DNA of 64,000 nucleotides from Thiopontia sp013349825 (GTDB taxonomy: Bacteria > Pseudomonadota > Gammaproteobacteria > GCF-002020875), in assembly GCA_963981015.1 (NCBI GenBank), contig CAXCCG010000005.1:1-64000 (forward strand), read 5' to 3'. The notes below the pieces were generated by a model. That model had not been told where the DNA came from, searched no databases, and saw only the letters and a list, made by a program, of their open reading frames with translations. Shown here piece after piece: positions 35,022 to 44,353 of the stretch; the stretch's first letter is position 1; each line of letters starts with the position of its first letter. The position numbers and the translations under genes are program-made.

Positions 35022-36404
35022 ATGGATAAGGGTGAAGCGGCAGGGATGCTGCCGGTAGAGCGTAGAGCTGCAGGCTCACTTGCTGCAATTTTTGCGTTGA
35101 GAATGTTGGGGCTGTTTATGTTGTTGCCCGTCTTGTCGCTGTATGCAGAGGGGTTTGAAGGGGGTACTCCGATGTTGATGGGGGTCGCTTTGGGAATCTA
35201 CGGATTAACTCAAGCACTGTTTCAGATCCCTTTTGGGATACTCTCAGATCGTTTGGGGCGCAAGCGGGTGATTGCGACAGGGTTACTGATCTTTGCAGCG
35301 GGCAGTGTGGTGGCAGCGATGGCTACAACCATCGAAGGGGTTATCCTGGGGCGAGCCCTGCAAGGAGCGGGCGCGATTGCAGCAGCCACCATGGCGCTGT
35401 TGGCTGACCTGACAAGGGAGGAGCAGCGTACCAAGGCGATGGCCACCTTTGGGATGACCATTGGTCTCTCTTTTACGGTAGCTATCGTGTTGGGACCTGT
35501 GCTTGATAGATGGATCGGCATCTCCGGCATTTTCTGGATGACATCATTGCTCGCACTCCTGGGGTTGGTGGTACTGTTTAAAGTAGTACCAAATCCGGCC
35601 CACAGCCATATGCACCATGATGCCGAAACGGATCCCCTCCAGTTTAGTAAGGTACTGGGTAACGGGCAGCTACAGCGACTTAATTTCGGGATCTTTACAC
35701 TGCATATGATCTTAACCGCGATCTTTGTGGTGATCCCGTTAGGATTACGTGACACAGGGTTGGTGGCCGGTGACCACTGGATGGTCTATCTGGGGGTTGT
35801 GCTGGTTGCGATGGTGATTATGGTTCCGCTGATGATTATCGGTGAGAAGAAAGGGAAGTTGAAAGAGGTCTTTTCACTCGCCATTGTGCTGGTGGCACTC
35901 TCTCAGTTTGGGTTATGGCAGTTCTCAAATTCACTTTGGGGCATCATAGCGGGTCTGGTAATCTTCTTTGGCGGATTTAATCTGCTTGAAGCAACGCTCC
36001 CTTCACTGATTTCAAAAATGGCACCCGCAGATCAGAAAGGGACCGCGATGGGAGTCTACGCCAGTTCTCAGTTTTTGGGTGCCTTTGTTGGAGGTGTATT
36101 GGGGGGGTGGATTCTAAGCTGGTCGGATGGAGTGGAGATTGCGCCGGTCTTTCTCTTTTCAGCACTGTTAGCACTGGTCTGGTTACTGTTTGCAATCAGT
36201 ATGGAACGACCTCTAACGGTGAAGAGTCGGCTGATCCGAATCGAAAAAATGGATGGTGCGCAAGCGTCGTTGCTGGCAAAACAGATACAGGATGTGGCTG
36301 GAGTAGCAGAGGTAGTGGTGATTGCTGAAGACCAGGTCGCCTACCTGAAGGTTGATGAGAAAGAACTTGATCAAAAGGGGCTGGATGCAATTCTAGCTGC
36401 ATGA
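35022..36404 (+). CDS. YajR-like MFS transporter with C-terminal ferredoxin-like domain
   Basis: This 460-residue major facilitator protein has 12 hydrophobic segments, the motif A-type loop GILSDRLGRKR between spans 2 and 3, and a soluble C-terminal tail (about 400-460) with VAGVAEVVVIAEDQVAYLKV. That tail resembles the ferredoxin-like YAM domain of E. coli YajR (454 residues). The substrate is unknown; drug or metabolite efflux is the usual family role. It lies between uvrA and ssb, an arrangement also found in Pseudomonas. AGAGGTAGCTG before the start is a modest ribosome binding site. Confidence 0.85.
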   Translation: MDKGEAAGMLPVERRAAGSLAAIFALRMLGLFMLLPVLSLYAEGFEGGTPMLMGVALGIYGLTQALFQIPFGILSDRLGRKRVIATGLLIFAAGSVVAAMATTIEGVILGRALQGAGAIAAATMALLADLTREEQRTKAMATFGMTIGLSFTVAIVLGPVLDRWIGISGIFWMTSLLALLGLVVLFKVVPNPAHSHMHHDAETDPLQFSKVLGNGQLQRLNFGIFTLHMILTAIFVVIPLGLRDTGLVAGDHWMVYLGVVLVAMVIMVPLMIIGEKKGKLKEVFSLAIVLVALSQFGLWQFSNSLWGIIAGLVIFFGGFNLLEATLPSLISKMAPADQKGTAMGVYASSQFLGAFVGGVLGGWILSWSDGVEIAPVFLFSALLALVWLLFAISMERPLTVKSRLIRIEKMDGAQASLLAKQIQDVAGVAEVVVIAEDQVAYLKVDEKELDQKGLDAILAA

Positions 36405-36533
36405 GAAGATACACTGCTGACAAGTACACAGGTGGTTCCCAATGCGGTGCTTTTTTGAACTCATTAGAAAATGACTACTTGTTTGGAAGCACCCTAAATT
36501 GTTTTAACTGATACTAAGAAGGAAGATGAGAAG

Positions 36534-37016
36534 ATGGCAAGAGGAGTCAATAAGGTAATTCTGGTGGGTAATCTGGGTAATGATCCTGATGTGAAATACA
36601 CAGCAGATGGTCGGGCGATTGCCAATATCTCTCTGGCAACAACAGATAGTTGGAAAGACAAAAACACCGGAGAGCAGCAAGATCGTACAGAGTGGCATCG
36701 CGTGGTTTTCTTTAACCGATTGGCAGAGATCGTTTCGGAGTATCTGAAGAAAGGGGCTCAAGTCTATGTAGAAGGCCGTCTACAGACAAGCAAGTGGCAG
36801 GATCAAAGTGGTGCCGACCGTTATACTACCGAGATTGTAGCGAGTGAGATGCAAATGTTGGGTGGTCGCAGTGGCGGAACTGCTGATTTTGGTGGTGCGC
36901 CAGTGGGGGGTGGGCAACAGCCACAACAGCAGCGACCACAACAGCAGCCTTCAGCGGCAGCCCCTGCAGCAGCCGCTCCGATGATGGGGGATCTGGATGA
37001 TGATATTCCATTTTAA
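36534..37016 (+). CDS. ssb: Single-stranded DNA-binding protein
   Basis: SSB protects single-stranded DNA and recruits repair and replication partners. The 160-residue protein has the OB fold (GVNKVILVGNLGNDPDVKY, DRTEWHRVVFFNRLAEI), a Gly/Gln/Pro-rich linker (about 108-150) and the acidic tip DLDDDIPF that docks partner proteins. AGGAAGATGAG upstream serves as the ribosome binding site. Its terminator is at 37041-37074. Confidence 0.99.
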   Translation: MARGVNKVILVGNLGNDPDVKYTADGRAIANISLATTDSWKDKNTGEQQDRTEWHRVVFFNRLAEIVSEYLKKGAQVYVEGRLQTSKWQDQSGADRYTTEIVASEMQMLGGRSGGTADFGGAPVGGGQQPQQQRPQQQPSAAAPAAAAPMMGDLDDDIPF

Positions 37017-37040
37017 GAAGGTATAGCTGTTTATAGTTAG

Positions 37041-37074
37041 AAACCCCTGCAAGTAGGTTCTTTCAGGGGTTTTT
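37041..37074 (+). terminator. Intrinsic terminator after ssb
   Basis: AAACCCCTG (37041-37049) pairs with CAGGGGTTT (37064-37072) around a 14-nt loop and runs into TTTTT (37070-37074). It separates ssb from the AsmA-family gene 32 bases later. Confidence 0.88.
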
Positions 37075-37105
37075 CGTGGGGGTTCTTGTTCAATGGAGAG
37101 TTGAA

Positions 37106-38974
37106 ATGAGTGTTGTAGCAAAGCTGGTAAAAGGTGTCATCACAGTTGTTGTCGTGGCGTTATTGGGGCTGACAGTTTGGGTGCAATTTTTCTTTGATGC
37201 CGAGGCGGTGCGTGATCAGCTGACAATGGTTGTCGAGGAGAAGAGTGGTCATCGATTGGAAATTCGAGAGGAGTTGATGCTCTCAATTTTTCCTCAGATA
37301 GGGATTGAGACTGGTGGTATAACACTTCATAGCCAGAGCGCAGGAGAGGCACCTCTGGTTGAGATCAAGCATGTGGAAATGAAAGTTTCACTGCTGCCGC
37401 TGCTTTTGAGTAATCTGGAGGCAGATCAATTGGTGGTTGACGGGCTGCAGCTCAATTTGTTACGTAATGCAGAGGGGCGAGGCAACTGGGAGTCGCTGCT
37501 CTCCCCTCAGCCATCGGAGGCAGCCAAGCAGTCAGATTCCAGTAAACTGGCATTGGGCACTATTGCACTGGGGGGGATTGATATTCGCAATGGTTCTCTG
37601 CGCTGGGAGGACAGGATGGCAGCCACCCAAACAGTTATTGAAAAAATACAGTTGAAAAGTGGTCCGGTTTCATTGGATGCTCCGGTCTCTATGCAGGGTG
37701 GATTGAGCTACCGACAGAATGGTGAAGCACTGCAGGGGACACTTCATTTTGAGGGGCAGCTAGAGCTGACTCAATCACTTGATAAGATCACCTTGCGTGA
37801 CCTGAAATTGGTGAGTGAGAATCGTGGAAGTGCACTATTGGATGGCCAGCCACTGAATGCAGAGTTTGCAGGGAAGGTTACGGTTGAATCGCAGGGTGAA
37901 AAGGTGATACTGGATTCAATGAAGCTCACGCTGGATCAAACTACACTGCAAGGCAATGCTTCTCTACAGCAGGGTGAAAAGATGGTGGTACGTTTTGATC
38001 TGCAGGGAGACCAGCTGAACCTGGATCGTTATCTGCCGAAAGAGGTGAGTGGGGGGGTGGTTGATCCTGTGGCTGGCTCTGCAGCGGGTGTGGTACAGCT
38101 GCCGGTTCAATTTTTACGCCAACTGGATCTGCTGGGAGATATTCGTCTGGATCAGTTTAAAGTGAGTGGGGCGCAGGCAACTGCAGTCGCCTTCCAGTTA
38201 AAGGCGCAAAACGGACGTGTCGATGTGGGTCCATTAACAGCGTCACTCTATGACGGCAGTTATCGGGGAACCGTTACTGTAGATGTAAGTGGTAGTGAAC
38301 AGCCCGGGTTGGCGATGGAAGAAGTTCTTTCGAATGTTGACTTGGGGCAGCTGGTTGCTGAAATGGCCTCTGTTGATGCCGTTCGCGGACACTTCTCTGC
38401 AGATGGGAAAATGACAGCCGTTGGCTTGAGTAAAGATGAGATTATGAAGAGCTTAAGTGGCGCAGCGATTATCAATGTCACTGAAGGTGCTTTCAAAGGA
38501 GTTAATATTCCTCGGTTGATACGTCAGGCAAGGGCATTAATTGGAGGCAAGCCTCTTCCCTCAGACAGTGAACCCAATGAGACGCCATTTTCTGATTTGA
38601 AGGCATCTGTTCGTGCAAAGGATGGAAAGCTGGTGAGTGATTCTCTGGCAATAGATACTCCGGTGATGCGTTTGACAGGTAAAGGGTGGTATGCACTGCT
38701 TACCGAAGAGATCGAATATCGCTTAACTGCAACAGTTGCAAAAGATCTTCCAAAAGAACTTATGGTTGGGCTGGAAGGGTTGGAGGGTAAACCATTTCCC
38801 ATAATCATCCATGGTTCGATTCGTGATCCGAAAGTGAAAGTTGACCTTGAAGGCGAGTTACAAGAGCGAATAAAACAGAAGATTGGCGACTTTCTGGATG
38901 GAGGGGGAGAGCAGAATGAGGGTGTAGAAAATTTGAAAAAGGGATTTGGAGGGATGTTAAAAAAACTGTTTTAA
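37106..38974 (+). CDS. AsmA family protein
   Basis: AsmA-family proteins are inner-membrane-anchored periplasmic beta-taco proteins linked to phospholipid transport and outer-membrane assembly. The 622-residue product (E. coli AsmA 617) has one N-terminal membrane span (about 8-27), the AsmA N-terminal pattern (SGHRLEIREELMLSIFPQIG) and the C-terminal conserved block AIDTPVMRLTGKGWYALLTEE. ATG 37106 was chosen because GGAGAG lies at 37095-37100; an in-frame GTG 30 bases earlier lies next to the terminator. It stands alone. Confidence 0.9.
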   Translation: MSVVAKLVKGVITVVVVALLGLTVWVQFFFDAEAVRDQLTMVVEEKSGHRLEIREELMLSIFPQIGIETGGITLHSQSAGEAPLVEIKHVEMKVSLLPLLLSNLEADQLVVDGLQLNLLRNAEGRGNWESLLSPQPSEAAKQSDSSKLALGTIALGGIDIRNGSLRWEDRMAATQTVIEKIQLKSGPVSLDAPVSMQGGLSYRQNGEALQGTLHFEGQLELTQSLDKITLRDLKLVSENRGSALLDGQPLNAEFAGKVTVESQGEKVILDSMKLTLDQTTLQGNASLQQGEKMVVRFDLQGDQLNLDRYLPKEVSGGVVDPVAGSAAGVVQLPVQFLRQLDLLGDIRLDQFKVSGAQATAVAFQLKAQNGRVDVGPLTASLYDGSYRGTVTVDVSGSEQPGLAMEEVLSNVDLGQLVAEMASVDAVRGHFSADGKMTAVGLSKDEIMKSLSGAAIINVTEGAFKGVNIPRLIRQARALIGGKPLPSDSEPNETPFSDLKASVRAKDGKLVSDSLAIDTPVMRLTGKGWYALLTEEIEYRLTATVAKDLPKELMVGLEGLEGKPFPIIIHGSIRDPKVKVDLEGELQERIKQKIGDFLDGGGEQNEGVENLKKGFGGMLKKLF

Positions 38975-39064
38975 GGCAACTGTTCAGGGGGTAGGAAAAA
39001 GGTTAAAGAATTTGACAGGGGCTGAATAATTACGTTTTAAGTACGTTTTGAGGGTATAAAAGCA

Positions 39065-39088
39065 CTGCTCCCCTGTTAGGGGGAGCAG
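39065..39088 (-). terminator. Terminator between asmA-like gene and response regulator
   Basis: CTGCTCCCC (39065-39073) pairs perfectly with GGGGAGCAG (39080-39088). Read on the - strand, the stem is followed by TGCTTTTATA, so it mainly serves the convergent two-component operon; it may also stop the + strand transcript. The loop is 6 bases. Confidence 0.75.
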
Positions 39089-39101
39089 GTTGATGATTGG
39101 G

Positions 39102-39752
39102 TTAGTCGTCAATAATTCCCACGCGATAGGCGTAGGCAACCAGTTCTACACCATTTTGCAGATCAAGTTTCTGCATGATATTTTGCCGGTGTTTTTCGAC
39201 GGTTCGTGGACTGACAAAGAGCTTTTCGGCAACGCCACTATTGGTGAGACCTCTTGCGAGGGCACGCACTATATCTTTCTCACGATGGGTGAGCAATTTG
39301 GAGGAGAGCGCCTCCATAGCCTGTTCAATGGTTTGACCCAATGCGAGTTCCTCGGCAAAGATCGAGGTGCTGACGTAGGTCTCACCCTTGGCTACACGCA
39401 GGATTGCAGTTACGATCTCGGTGGTGGGTGTCTCTTTGGTCAAAAACCCCTTTGCTCCAGCCTGTAACATTTCAGTCGCACGATGCTTGTCCGAGATACT
39501 GCTAAGCCCCAGAATGGCAAGTTCTGGAAAAAGTTTATGAATTTTGATGGTGGTCTCGACCCCATCCATGTCAGGCATACGAATGTCAAGGATCACCACA
39601 TCGGGCAGACAATTTTCAATTTTATCCAGTGCCTGTTGGCCGCTCGCTGCTGCACCCACAACCTCGATCTCTTCAGATTGTGAGAGGAAGGTTCTCAGGG
39701 CCTCACGAATCAGAGGCTGATCATCAACCAGAAGTACGCGGATTGGTTTCAT
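39102..39752 (-). CDS. Response regulator, NarL/FixJ family
   Basis: The 216-residue protein has a receiver domain with acidic pocket Asp10-Asp11, phospho-acceptor Asp56 in VVILDIRMP and Lys106, then a LuxR-type helix-turn-helix (LTHREKDIVRALARGLTNSG ... SPRTVEKHRQNIM). It is a DNA-binding output regulator. Its start overlaps the end of the upstream hybrid kinase by 4 bases (ATGA on the - strand), so the two form a cognate pair. Architecture resembles UvrY/GacA, but the sequence is that of a general NarL-type regulator and the target genes are unknown. Confidence 0.93.
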   Translation of the reverse strand: MKPIRVLLVDDQPLIREALRTFLSQSEEIEVVGAAASGQQALDKIENCLPDVVILDIRMPDMDGVETTIKIHKLFPELAILGLSSISDKHRATEMLQAGAKGFLTKETPTTEIVTAILRVAKGETYVSTSIFAEELALGQTIEQAMEALSSKLLTHREKDIVRALARGLTNSGVAEKLFVSPRTVEKHRQNIMQKLDLQNGVELVAYAYRVGIIDD

Positions 39753-42442
39753 AGCATTGCTCTGAGTTGCTCTTCAAACTGGTTTAACAAATGTGAAATC
39801 TCTTCATGCTGTTGTTGTTTGGTCATCTGTTCAAGCTGCTCCATCTGTGTGCTGAGTAGGGTGTACCCCATCATCATCGAATTTCCCTTGAGCATGTGTG
39901 CACTATCATACAGGCTACTCCAGTTATGTTCAGCAAGTTGCTTTCGCATGACTTCCAGTTTGTTGAGGCTATCCTCTAGGAATAGAGCTGTCAATGTGTC
40001 ATCCTGAGCGGGGTCATCTGGTTGTTCCAGTGGCAGTTGAAACTGCTGTAGCACTTGCTGCATCAGTTCGAGTAGTTGTACTTTTGTGACGGGTTTGGGT
40101 AGCCAGTGTGTGCAGCCGGCATCAAAGGCCTTTTTACGTGTTTCATCAAGTACATCGGCTGTCATGGCAATGATGGGAGTCGTGGGTAGACCATGTTGTC
40201 GTTCGATTTCACGTATCTTTCGGGTTGCCATAATCCCATCCATTTGAGGCATGCGGATATCCATTAATACCAGATTGAAAGTCTGTTGCTGGAAGCGCTC
40301 AACCGCCTTGTTGCCGTCCTTGACAGAGATGACCTGGTAGTTGTCTCTATCGAGAAAGCGTTCAATCAACATACGATTAATTTCTGAATCGTCGGCTACG
40401 AGAATCGTCTGTTGTACTTGTAAATTAACTATATGTGATTGTTTTTGCAGCTTTGGTTTTAACTCATCTTCCGTAGCAACCTTGAAGGGGAGTAGAATGA
40501 AGAAATCACTCCCATCCCTTTCGTTACTCTGTGCCCAGATCTCTCCACCCATCTGTTCCACCAGTGACTGGGTGATGGTAAGCCCTAGCCCGGTTCCTGA
40601 AGGCGCATTCTCTCCATCTTCATGAAAACGGTCAAAGGCCTCAAAGAGTTTGGGTAACTTATCGCTAGGAATGCCGCACCCACTATCACTGACTCGAATA
40701 CGCAGCGTGACATCCTGGTTACTTTGAATTTCCAGAGAGAGAATAAGAGAAATTTTCCCCTTTTCGGTGAATTTGATGGCATTACTTAACAGGTTGAGTA
40801 GTACCTGACGGAACACCTTGGCATCTCCAACCAGTTGTTGTGGAATAGAGGGGTGGAGCATACTGTTAAATTCCAACCCCTTATGGGTCGCTTCGGGTAT
40901 TACAATGGAGTTGATTTGCTGGATGATTTTGGGTAGAGAGAATGGAGCGGTATGGAGGGTATATTTATTGGCTTCAATCTTGGAGAAGTCCAGAATGTTA
41001 TTCAGAAGTTCTGAGAGATGGTTACTGGCGCTGTTGAGAGAATCAACATAGTGATCTTGTTCAGGGTCTAAAGAAGTCTCTTTAAGAAGTTCGGAGAGAC
41101 CTACAATCGCGTTGAGGGGGGTACGGATCTCATGACTCATCCGTGCAAGAAATTCACTCTTGCTCTGGTTGGCTCTTTCAGCCTCATTTTGACTCTTTTT
41201 GAGAGCAGCGGTTCGGTAATAGACGTGATGCTCCAGATTTTCCTGATACTCTTCCAACTCCTGGTTATGGTTGTCAATCGTAATCAGCATCTTGCCAATG
41301 GCCTCTGAGAGGCCCCGGATCTCATTAATTCTCACCTGTTTGGGGAGTTGTTCAACAACATCACGAACCTGAGCCCCCAGGGTAATATTATGGGTAGCCC
41401 GAGTGAGCTGAAGTAGCGGGCGAATCAGTGGCAGAGAGACAAAGAAGGCGAGGAGCAGTGCAAAAACAACAGCCACACTACCCGTCTGTAAAAGGATGGT
41501 TCGCAACTGGTCTACTGTTGCCAGTGCCTCATCCTCTGTTTTGAGTAGAGCCATGCCAAGATTAAGAGTCTCAATGGGTTGCCAGGCAACCAGAATCGGC
41601 TGGCAGGCGGTGTCGATGCTCCATCCGGCACCATGTTCCCCCCGCAATGCCTGGATCAGGGGCAGGTCGTCATACATTTCAATACGCCGTTCCAGGCAGT
41701 GATTGCTGGATTCGGGGACATCCCAGTCGAGATGAAGCAGAGAGACTCCGGTCTCATTTTCAGTAGCAAGCAGCAGTGCGCTATGGTTATTGGAGAGCTG
41801 ATGCTCATCTGTTGAGAGCAGTGTACTGAGACGGGTGACCTCTATCTCAACAGCAACCATCCCGATGATCACGCCCCGGTTCCAGACCGGTGCAGTCATG
41901 AAGGTTGCGAAGCGGTCATAGGGTTCATAAAAATCATGATATGGGCGTGAGATATTTTGTGTTCGCATCACCTCATTAAAACTGTTGGCAAGTGCAGAGT
42001 CGCGGAAGAAGTCATCATTAATATCCACATCGGTGTGTTGGGGTTGGAGCAGGTCGGCAATTACCTTTCCCTCACTGGAGAGTAGAATGAGATTTTTCAT
42101 GCCCCACTGCTGAATCAGTGTGGGTAGCCTGGGGTTGCTGTGAATCAGCGCATGATCATGGGTATGGCTGCTGTGGTCTACTATTTCAGAGCCGAGCTGG
42201 GAGGATTGAGAGAGGTTGAGCAGGTGCTGGCGTCGTTCCGAGAAAAAGTCAAGAATCTGGAGTTTACGGATGTCACTGATATAAGAGAGTTCACTGAGGA
42301 TTTCATCAGTGATTGCTGATTTAGCCAGATAGAGCGCAACACTTCCCATAATCAGCAGAGGAACCAGGGAGACAATCAGAAACCATCCGATCTGTTGGGT
42401 TGTCAGGTTTTGTAAACGGTGTGTTTTCATGAGAAGGGGCAT
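39749..42442 (-). CDS. Unorthodox hybrid sensor histidine kinase (periplasmic sensor, HisKA, HATPase, REC, Hpt)
   Basis: The 897-residue membrane kinase has spans at about 17-40 and 320-342 enclosing a 280-residue periplasmic sensor that looks Cache-like. A HAMP-like linker and coiled coil (342-425) follow, then HisKA with His437 in MSHEIRTPLNA, the ATPase N box around Asn553 and DSGCGIP at 586-592, a receiver with Asp728 in LVLMDIRMP, and a C-terminal Hpt domain with His849 in AHMLKGNS. This supports a His-Asp-His-Asp relay to the overlapping regulator. The layout and length are GacS/BarA-like. The ligand is unknown. ATG 42430 is an alternative start. Confidence 0.93.
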   Translation of the reverse strand: MPLLMKTHRLQNLTTQQIGWFLIVSLVPLLIMGSVALYLAKSAITDEILSELSYISDIRKLQILDFFSERRQHLLNLSQSSQLGSEIVDHSSHTHDHALIHSNPRLPTLIQQWGMKNLILLSSEGKVIADLLQPQHTDVDINDDFFRDSALANSFNEVMRTQNISRPYHDFYEPYDRFATFMTAPVWNRGVIIGMVAVEIEVTRLSTLLSTDEHQLSNNHSALLLATENETGVSLLHLDWDVPESSNHCLERRIEMYDDLPLIQALRGEHGAGWSIDTACQPILVAWQPIETLNLGMALLKTEDEALATVDQLRTILLQTGSVAVVFALLLAFFVSLPLIRPLLQLTRATHNITLGAQVRDVVEQLPKQVRINEIRGLSEAIGKMLITIDNHNQELEEYQENLEHHVYYRTAALKKSQNEAERANQSKSEFLARMSHEIRTPLNAIVGLSELLKETSLDPEQDHYVDSLNSASNHLSELLNNILDFSKIEANKYTLHTAPFSLPKIIQQINSIVIPEATHKGLEFNSMLHPSIPQQLVGDAKVFRQVLLNLLSNAIKFTEKGKISLILSLEIQSNQDVTLRIRVSDSGCGIPSDKLPKLFEAFDRFHEDGENAPSGTGLGLTITQSLVEQMGGEIWAQSNERDGSDFFILLPFKVATEDELKPKLQKQSHIVNLQVQQTILVADDSEINRMLIERFLDRDNYQVISVKDGNKAVERFQQQTFNLVLMDIRMPQMDGIMATRKIREIERQHGLPTTPIIAMTADVLDETRKKAFDAGCTHWLPKPVTKVQLLELMQQVLQQFQLPLEQPDDPAQDDTLTALFLEDSLNKLEVMRKQLAEHNWSSLYDSAHMLKGNSMMMGYTLLSTQMEQLEQMTKQQQHEEISHLLNQFEEQLRAML

Positions 42443-42502
42443 TTTTGCATAGCTGTCGCCTATTGACGACTACTCATTTATCACAGATTGATCGATTGAG
42501 GT

Positions 42503-42531
42503 TTGACCCGTTGGCTCCATACGTGTAAAAT
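42503..42531 (+). promoter_or_regulatory. Sigma-70 promoter of rplU-rpmA
   Basis: TTGACC (42503-42508) and TAAAAT (42526-42531) are separated by 17 bases, each with one mismatch to consensus. It lies 84 bases upstream of the rplU start, in the divergent gap with the sensor kinase. Confidence 0.75.
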
Positions 42532-42614
42532 CTCGCCTCTTTCATGGATAGGCATGGTCTGATATTGAGGACTATAGGTAGCCTGTCTGCACTAAAAGTA
42601 TGGAGTTTTCAAAG

Positions 42615-42926
42615 ATGTACGCAGTAATCAAAACGGGTGGAAAGCAGTACCGTGTCGCCGAGGGTACAAAACTTCGGGTCGAGAAGTTGGCCGTTGAAGA
42701 GGGTGGTAGTGTTGAATTTGACCAGGTGTTGATGGTTGCTGATGGAGATGACATCAAAGTGGGCGCACCTTTGCTGGAAGGTGGCAAGGTAACTGCAACA
42801 GTTTTGGCGAATGGACGTAGTAAAAAGGTGAAGATCATCAAGTTCCGTCGTCGTAAACATCACCGTAAGCAGATGGGACATCGTCAGTCCTATACTGAGG
42901 TGCAGATTACCGGCATTAGCGCATAA
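42615..42926 (+). CDS. rplU: Large ribosomal subunit protein bL21
   Basis: L21 is a 50S protein binding 23S rRNA. ATG 42615 was chosen: it gives MYAVIKTGGKQYRVAEG, aligned with E. coli L21 and 103 residues long like it, with GGAG at 42602-42605. The upstream in-frame ATG at 42600 overlaps that Shine-Dalgarno sequence. The C-terminal RRRKHHRKQMGHRQSYTEV block is typical. rpmA follows after 38 bases. Confidence 0.97.
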   Translation: MYAVIKTGGKQYRVAEGTKLRVEKLAVEEGGSVEFDQVLMVADGDDIKVGAPLLEGGKVTATVLANGRSKKVKIIKFRRRKHHRKQMGHRQSYTEVQITGISA

Positions 42927-42964
42927 TTCAGAGATAATTCAGAGATAGGTTTTAAGGAAAGAAG

Positions 42965-43222
42965 ATGGCACATAAAAAGGCAGGCGGTAGTACCAGAAAT
43001 GGTCGCGATTCAGAATCGAAACGGTTGGGTGTGAAGCGTTTTGGTGGTGAGAATGTGATTGCAGGAAATATCTTGGTTCGTCAGCGTGGAACCCATTTCC
43101 ATCCTGGAGTAAATGTGGGTCGAGGCAAAGATGATACACTCTTCTCAAAATCAGACGGTGTGGTCACTTTCGAAGTGAAGGGTCCGAGGTCCCGTAAATT
43201 TGTGAGTGTTTATCCGGCATAA
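42965..43222 (+). CDS. rpmA: Large ribosomal subunit protein bL27
   Basis: L27 has a flexible N-terminus reaching the peptidyl-transferase centre. The 85-residue product begins AHKKAGGSTRNGRDSESKRLG, as in E. coli, without the cleavable N-terminal extension seen in Firmicutes. AAGGAAAGAAG lies upstream. It is followed by a terminator. Confidence 0.98.
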   Translation: MAHKKAGGSTRNGRDSESKRLGVKRFGGENVIAGNILVRQRGTHFHPGVNVGRGKDDTLFSKSDGVVTFEVKGPRSRKFVSVYPA

Positions 43223-43251
43223 CAGCTTAGCCGCTGAATGAAAATTTAGAG

Positions 43252-43276
43252 GGCTCCGCCATGCGGGGCCTTTTTT
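43252..43276 (+). terminator. Intrinsic terminator after rpmA
   Basis: GGCTCC (43252-43257) and GGGGCC (43265-43270) pair with an inner GC/GC extension and a CAT loop, followed by TTTTTT (43271-43276). It separates rplU-rpmA from obg, 61 bases downstream. Confidence 0.88.
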
Positions 43277-43336
43277 ATGTCTAGGATTATTGAGTAGTTG
43301 GCGTGCGACCAGATAGAAGGAAGTTAGGTAGTAACA

Positions 43337-44353
43337 ATGAAGTTTGTAGATGAAGCGACAATCCGTGTAGAGGCTGGTGACGGGGGTAATGGCTGTGTCA
43401 GTTTTCGTCGTGAGAAATATATTCCCAAAGGGGGGCCTGATGGAGGTGATGGGGGTGATGGAGGGAGTGTCTACCTGGTTGGAGATGAAGGACTCAACAC
43501 CTTAGCCGATTTTCGTCACAAAAGGATGCACCGTGCTCAGCGCGGACAGAATGGGATGGGGCGTGAAAAGACCGGATATAAAGGGGAGGACCGTTTTGTT
43601 GAGGTTCCTGTCGGTAGCATTGTCTATGACGATGAGACAGATGAGTGTATTGGTGAGTTGGTCAAAGAGGGTGAGAGGCTGCTGGTTGCACAGGGAGGCT
43701 TTCATGGTTTGGGTAATACTCGCTTCAAGAGCAGTACCAACCGTGCCCCTAGACGCTCTACCAATGGTTCGTTAGGGGAGAGGCGTTTTCTCCGCCTGGA
43801 GTTGAAGGTGTTGGCCGATGTGGGGCTGTTAGGGATGCCTAATGCAGGGAAATCCTCCTTAATTCGTGCCGTTTCAGCGGCACGTCCTCGTGTTGCCGAC
43901 TATCCATTTACAACACTTCACCCCAACTTGGGGGTTGTGCGGGTGGATGATTCCCGCAGCTTTGTAGTGGCGGATATTCCCGGAGTGATTGAAGGTGCAG
44001 CAGAAGGTGCGGGTTTGGGGATTCAGTTTTTGAAGCACCTGTCACGCAATCGAATACTGCTCCACCTACTGGATGTGGCACCGATAGAAGGTATGGCTGA
44101 CCCAGTTGATGAGTTTAATAAGGTTCAGGCTGAGCTAGAGAAATTCAGTCGAGAACTAGCCGAGCTTCCGCGTTGGTTGATTCTGAATAAGGTTGATCTG
44201 CTCCCTGAAGAGGAGAGGGATGGCTACTGTAAGGGCTTGGTAGAGCGTTTGAACTGGAGTGGCCCACTGTTTACGATCTCGGCACTGCAGAAGTTGGGAA
44301 CACAGCCACTGGTGTATGCATTAATGGAGGCACTGGAGGGGAGGGATGAGTAA
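43337..44353 (+). CDS. obg: GTPase Obg (CgtA)
   Basis: Obg is an essential GTPase that assists 50S maturation and links to the stringent response. The 338-residue protein has the glycine-rich Obg fold (GGPDGGDGGDGGSVYLV), the G domain with GMPNAGKSSL and the DIPGVIEGAAEG switch region, and NKVD. It lacks the acidic C-terminal extension of E. coli ObgE (390). It follows rplU-rpmA, a widespread order, and its end overlaps proB by 8 bases. Confidence 0.98.
   Translation: MKFVDEATIRVEAGDGGNGCVSFRREKYIPKGGPDGGDGGDGGSVYLVGDEGLNTLADFRHKRMHRAQRGQNGMGREKTGYKGEDRFVEVPVGSIVYDDETDECIGELVKEGERLLVAQGGFHGLGNTRFKSSTNRAPRRSTNGSLGERRFLRLELKVLADVGLLGMPNAGKSSLIRAVSAARPRVADYPFTTLHPNLGVVRVDDSRSFVVADIPGVIEGAAEGAGLGIQFLKHLSRNRILLHLLDVAPIEGMADPVDEFNKVQAELEKFSRELAELPRWLILNKVDLLPEEERDGYCKGLVERLNWSGPLFTISALQKLGTQPLVYALMEALEGRDE

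Noticed and set aside
36405..36533. CTG...CAG around 36415-36432 as a LexA box for ssb
   Set aside because: The spacing (12 or 9 bases between CTG and CAG) does not fit the required 10, and the internal A/T pattern is absent.
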